Below are positions 61,831 through 64,000 of a stretch of 64,000 bases of DNA, one piece after another; position 1 is the stretch's first letter, and each line of letters opens with the position of its first letter. The stretch lies in assembly GCA_037833965.1 (NCBI GenBank), contig AP031357.1, forward strand, positions 14,590,001-14,654,000, written 5' to 3'. A program made the position numbers and the translations under genes. Source of the DNA: Marchantia polymorpha subsp. ruderalis (taxonomy: Eukaryota; Streptophyta; Marchantiopsida; Marchantiales; Marchantiaceae). The notes beneath the pieces were generated by a model. It made no database searches. It saw only the letters and a program-made list of their open reading frames with translations, and had not been told where the DNA came from.

Positions 61831-64000
61831 ATGCAGACCCCTTCTCCTTATAGCAGCCGGAACGGCTTGGCTTACCGATCAGCCGAAAATTACAAAGCAC
61901 CATTGAAGGAGAAGTTTGTTTCTCTTTACGAGGACATCTTCGCCGGTCGAAGTCCTATACATACAGCCAGAGATCAAGGAATTCAAGGACGGGCAATTAT
62001 AACCAGGTTTTGGGACGAGTTACTCCTCCTCAAGGTCAGCGAAGGAACCTATTATTAGCTGCTTATATGCCAACAATTTATACTAATGCTTCAAGAAAAA
62101 ACTGCAAGTCTTTGATTTAACCGCATGTTATATGAAATTTCTTCATGAAAACTACTGGTCTTTTCTGCAGGTTAATGAAACATTTCTCGCTCAAGTCATC
62201 GCAAAGGCTAGTGAAGATCAACTCAGAGGAAATCTAAAGCCTATAATTAATGAGCTCTTTGCTACATATTCAGCGTAAGTCTTTGTTATCATTTTCTTCA
62301 TTTTCTTCATTTTCATTGTTACTCTCAGATAGTAATTTACTGGGAGGAGTCTTCTAGTGGGTGGTGAATTCTTAAGAATCTCCAGTCGAGTATTGTGATT
62401 CTATTTCTTTCCAAGTACTCAACTTAAGTCTATGAGTCAGTAAAATTGATCAGATCAGATTGAATGTTGCTGACAAAATATTCACATTTTAATGGATAAA
62501 TCGAAGTCTGACCATTGATTTCACATACTGTGGCTGAAGCAGAAGGTCAGCTCAGTAAGTTGCTACTGTCTTTTGATGAGATTCTGCATCGTCTCAAGAC
62601 AAAGTCCTTGTTACTTCGGTCGTGCAGGTACCTCAGCGATGGAAACTTCATTCGTGTTGCTCATGCTCTTGAAACTCTGACTATTCTCTTAAGAGAAATT
62701 TTCAAGAAGCGATTTACGGAACAGGTGAGAATTGATTTGTCCTGCCAAAGTGCAAGGTACCCATTTACGGGGCTTGTGGTGGCTGGTATGTTGCTCGCAG
62801 TTCCATATAAATTTACATATTTGAGTTGTTGTTTGGATTGTTCACCTGTACGAAGTGATTTTTAATATCTAGGGGCTCGTTTCCAGGGTTATTCAATCAT
62901 CACATTGGTCGCCGGCTCTGTAGAACAATCCGATTCTTTTTTCAGGCGTTTAGTGACCAGTATCTCCAGTCTTCTCACCAGAGACGACGTACCTGTGCTT
63001 GTGAAATCACTGGGCTTGAGGTAAAACTTTCCAATCGTTCAAAACACTCACAACATGTTAATATTGCAGAGCAAACTTTTTCCAGGTTAAGACGAGATGT
63101 TGGAAGTCGTTTTCCTTTACGAAATTCGCAGACTCTGCAAAATTTTGTCATTTGTGCTAATCTTGATCAGTCATATTTTTTGCAATGCAGGGTGTATTTG
63201 ACTATTCTTATTGCCACAGATAACGTGAACACAAACACAATTGCAAGCTATCTATTTGTCAACAACATATTCGATTCGCTTCTGGCCGTCTTTAACATAA
63301 AACTTTCAGCCGATCGGAAGAAGCTCGAACTTGATGTCACTCTCGTTCTCATCTTGCTTCTTCTATGGAGAGAAAGTGCAAATCCTTATGCTGAGCGGTT
63401 AGCTTCAACTGCTGCTCCAGTTATTCCACTTCTTCACACTGTGTCTTCGCTCCTCTTGACTCCAGCAAGGACATCAACGGAAAATGAAACATCCAACTCA
63501 TCGTACACAGTTTGGTCTGGCGCAGATGGAGTTTTTAGTCTCATCGGAAATTTGTTAGGACTGTGGCCATCGACTGATAGCAGCGGTCAAGGAGGGACTG
63601 GAGTGGCAGGCACAGGATCTGCTAAAGGAACAGAGGTCTTGGATGTCAAGTGGTGCAATAATACCGCTGCAATTGTATTGATATACTTCTTGTGCTACTT
63701 GAATCCTGCAATGAAATCTACACAGGTGAGTTTGAGTTTTTTGACTGTTTCTGCTGGACTCCTCTTGACATACATTGTACCATTAGATTGAATCAGTTCG
63801 ATATCGCTTGTGTCGCTCTACCTTTTGTTTGTCCACATGTTGGCCGGTACTCTGGGACTTGGCTTATTATATGATAAGAATGCCCAAGCATAGTAACTCC
63901 TCCGAAACTCATGGTTGCAGATATGGCCATCTTCAGATTTCTCTCCAGTTCAAGGTGCAGGGACCACTTCTGGGCAGACAGCGGCATTGCTGTGGATTGA
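61831..64000 (+). CDS. ARMH3: ARMH3 (C10orf76 / DUF1741) homologue, 5' part, runs off the window
   Basis: Predicted exons 61831-62034, 62171-62274, 62628-62724, 62887-63020, 63191-63725 and 63921 to beyond 64000 join in phase with GT-AG introns, giving about 385 codons so far. The N-terminus matches the family: KAPLKEKFVSLYEDIFAG, then RFWDELLLLKVNETFL, as in human ARMH3 (PLREKVVQIYESFFRG...KFWDELFLLKVN). Later blocks include ALETLTILLREIFKK and SLGLRVYLTILIATDNVNTN, like the family's LKCLGLRLILTLVTATDN. ARMH3 is an all-helical protein; in animals it binds GBF1 and PI4KB at the Golgi, and a similar trafficking role in a plant is inference. A GTGSAKGTE-type low-complexity insert sits near the end of exon 5. 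The ATG follows a leader-intron acceptor by two bases. No stops in the joined frame. Confidence 0.82.

Noticed and set aside
62515-62865. 116-codon continuous plus-strand frame
   Set aside because: It reads through an intron, the true exon 62628-62724 and the next intron. The splice sites and family alignment support the shorter exon.
1-64000. CRISPR array, rRNA genes or bacterial operons
   Set aside because: No regularly spaced short repeats, no rRNA-like sequence, and the genes are spliced eukaryotic genes.

Overview
The window looks like nuclear DNA of a land plant. The genes have spliced GT-AG introns, and one encodes a plastid terminal oxidase with a long Ser-rich N-terminus like a transit peptide. 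Another gene has the plant ankyrin plus tandem CCCH zinc-finger layout, and a third is a plant-type GDSL esterase. Low gene density, decayed LINEs, a copia fossil and long AT-rich gene-free blocks fit a non-seed plant such as a bryophyte, but the species is inferred, not shown.

Layout. 1-1.56 kb: Ty1/copia fossil on the minus strand, running off the left edge. 1.56-6.6 kb: AT-rich, with an 82-bp tandem repeat near 5.1 kb. 6.6-12.3 kb: decayed plus-strand LINE with ORF1, endonuclease, reverse transcriptase and a C-terminal zinc-finger region. 13.1-16.7 kb: a GDSL esterase/lipase gene whose five exons I could join into a 363-aa protein, with a repeat-built promoter region. 17.5-18.1 kb: NUP93 nucleoporin pseudogene. 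21.9-22.7 kb: cysteine-synthase pseudogene. 25.0-27.95 kb: minus-strand LINE fragment split by a hAT-like element with 8-bp target duplications and by a second, unidentified insert. 30.6-36.2 kb: plastid terminal oxidase gene on the minus strand, 11 exons, 506 aa, all six di-iron ligands present. 43.9-48.1 kb: single-exon minus-strand gene for a 1394-aa ankyrin/CCCH/RRM protein. 61.8 kb to the right edge: 5' part of an ARMH3 (C10orf76, DUF1741) homologue.

The genes do not form a pathway. PTOX acts in plastid redox balance, the ANK-CCCH-RRM protein probably in mRNA control, the GDSL protein probably as a secreted esterase, and the ARMH3 homologue probably at the Golgi. AT-rich blocks (about 1.6-5, 18.2-21, 23.6-25, 37.9-40 and 54.8-57.3 kb) separate the gene islands and show no recognisable genes.

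A scattered set of perfect or near-perfect hairpins (arms 12-56 bp) lies in a LINE, a GDSL intron, a coding exon and spacer DNA. No CRISPR array, rRNA or convincing tRNA was seen. Splice sites were read by eye from reading frame, phase and GT-AG signals, so exon edges are predictions.
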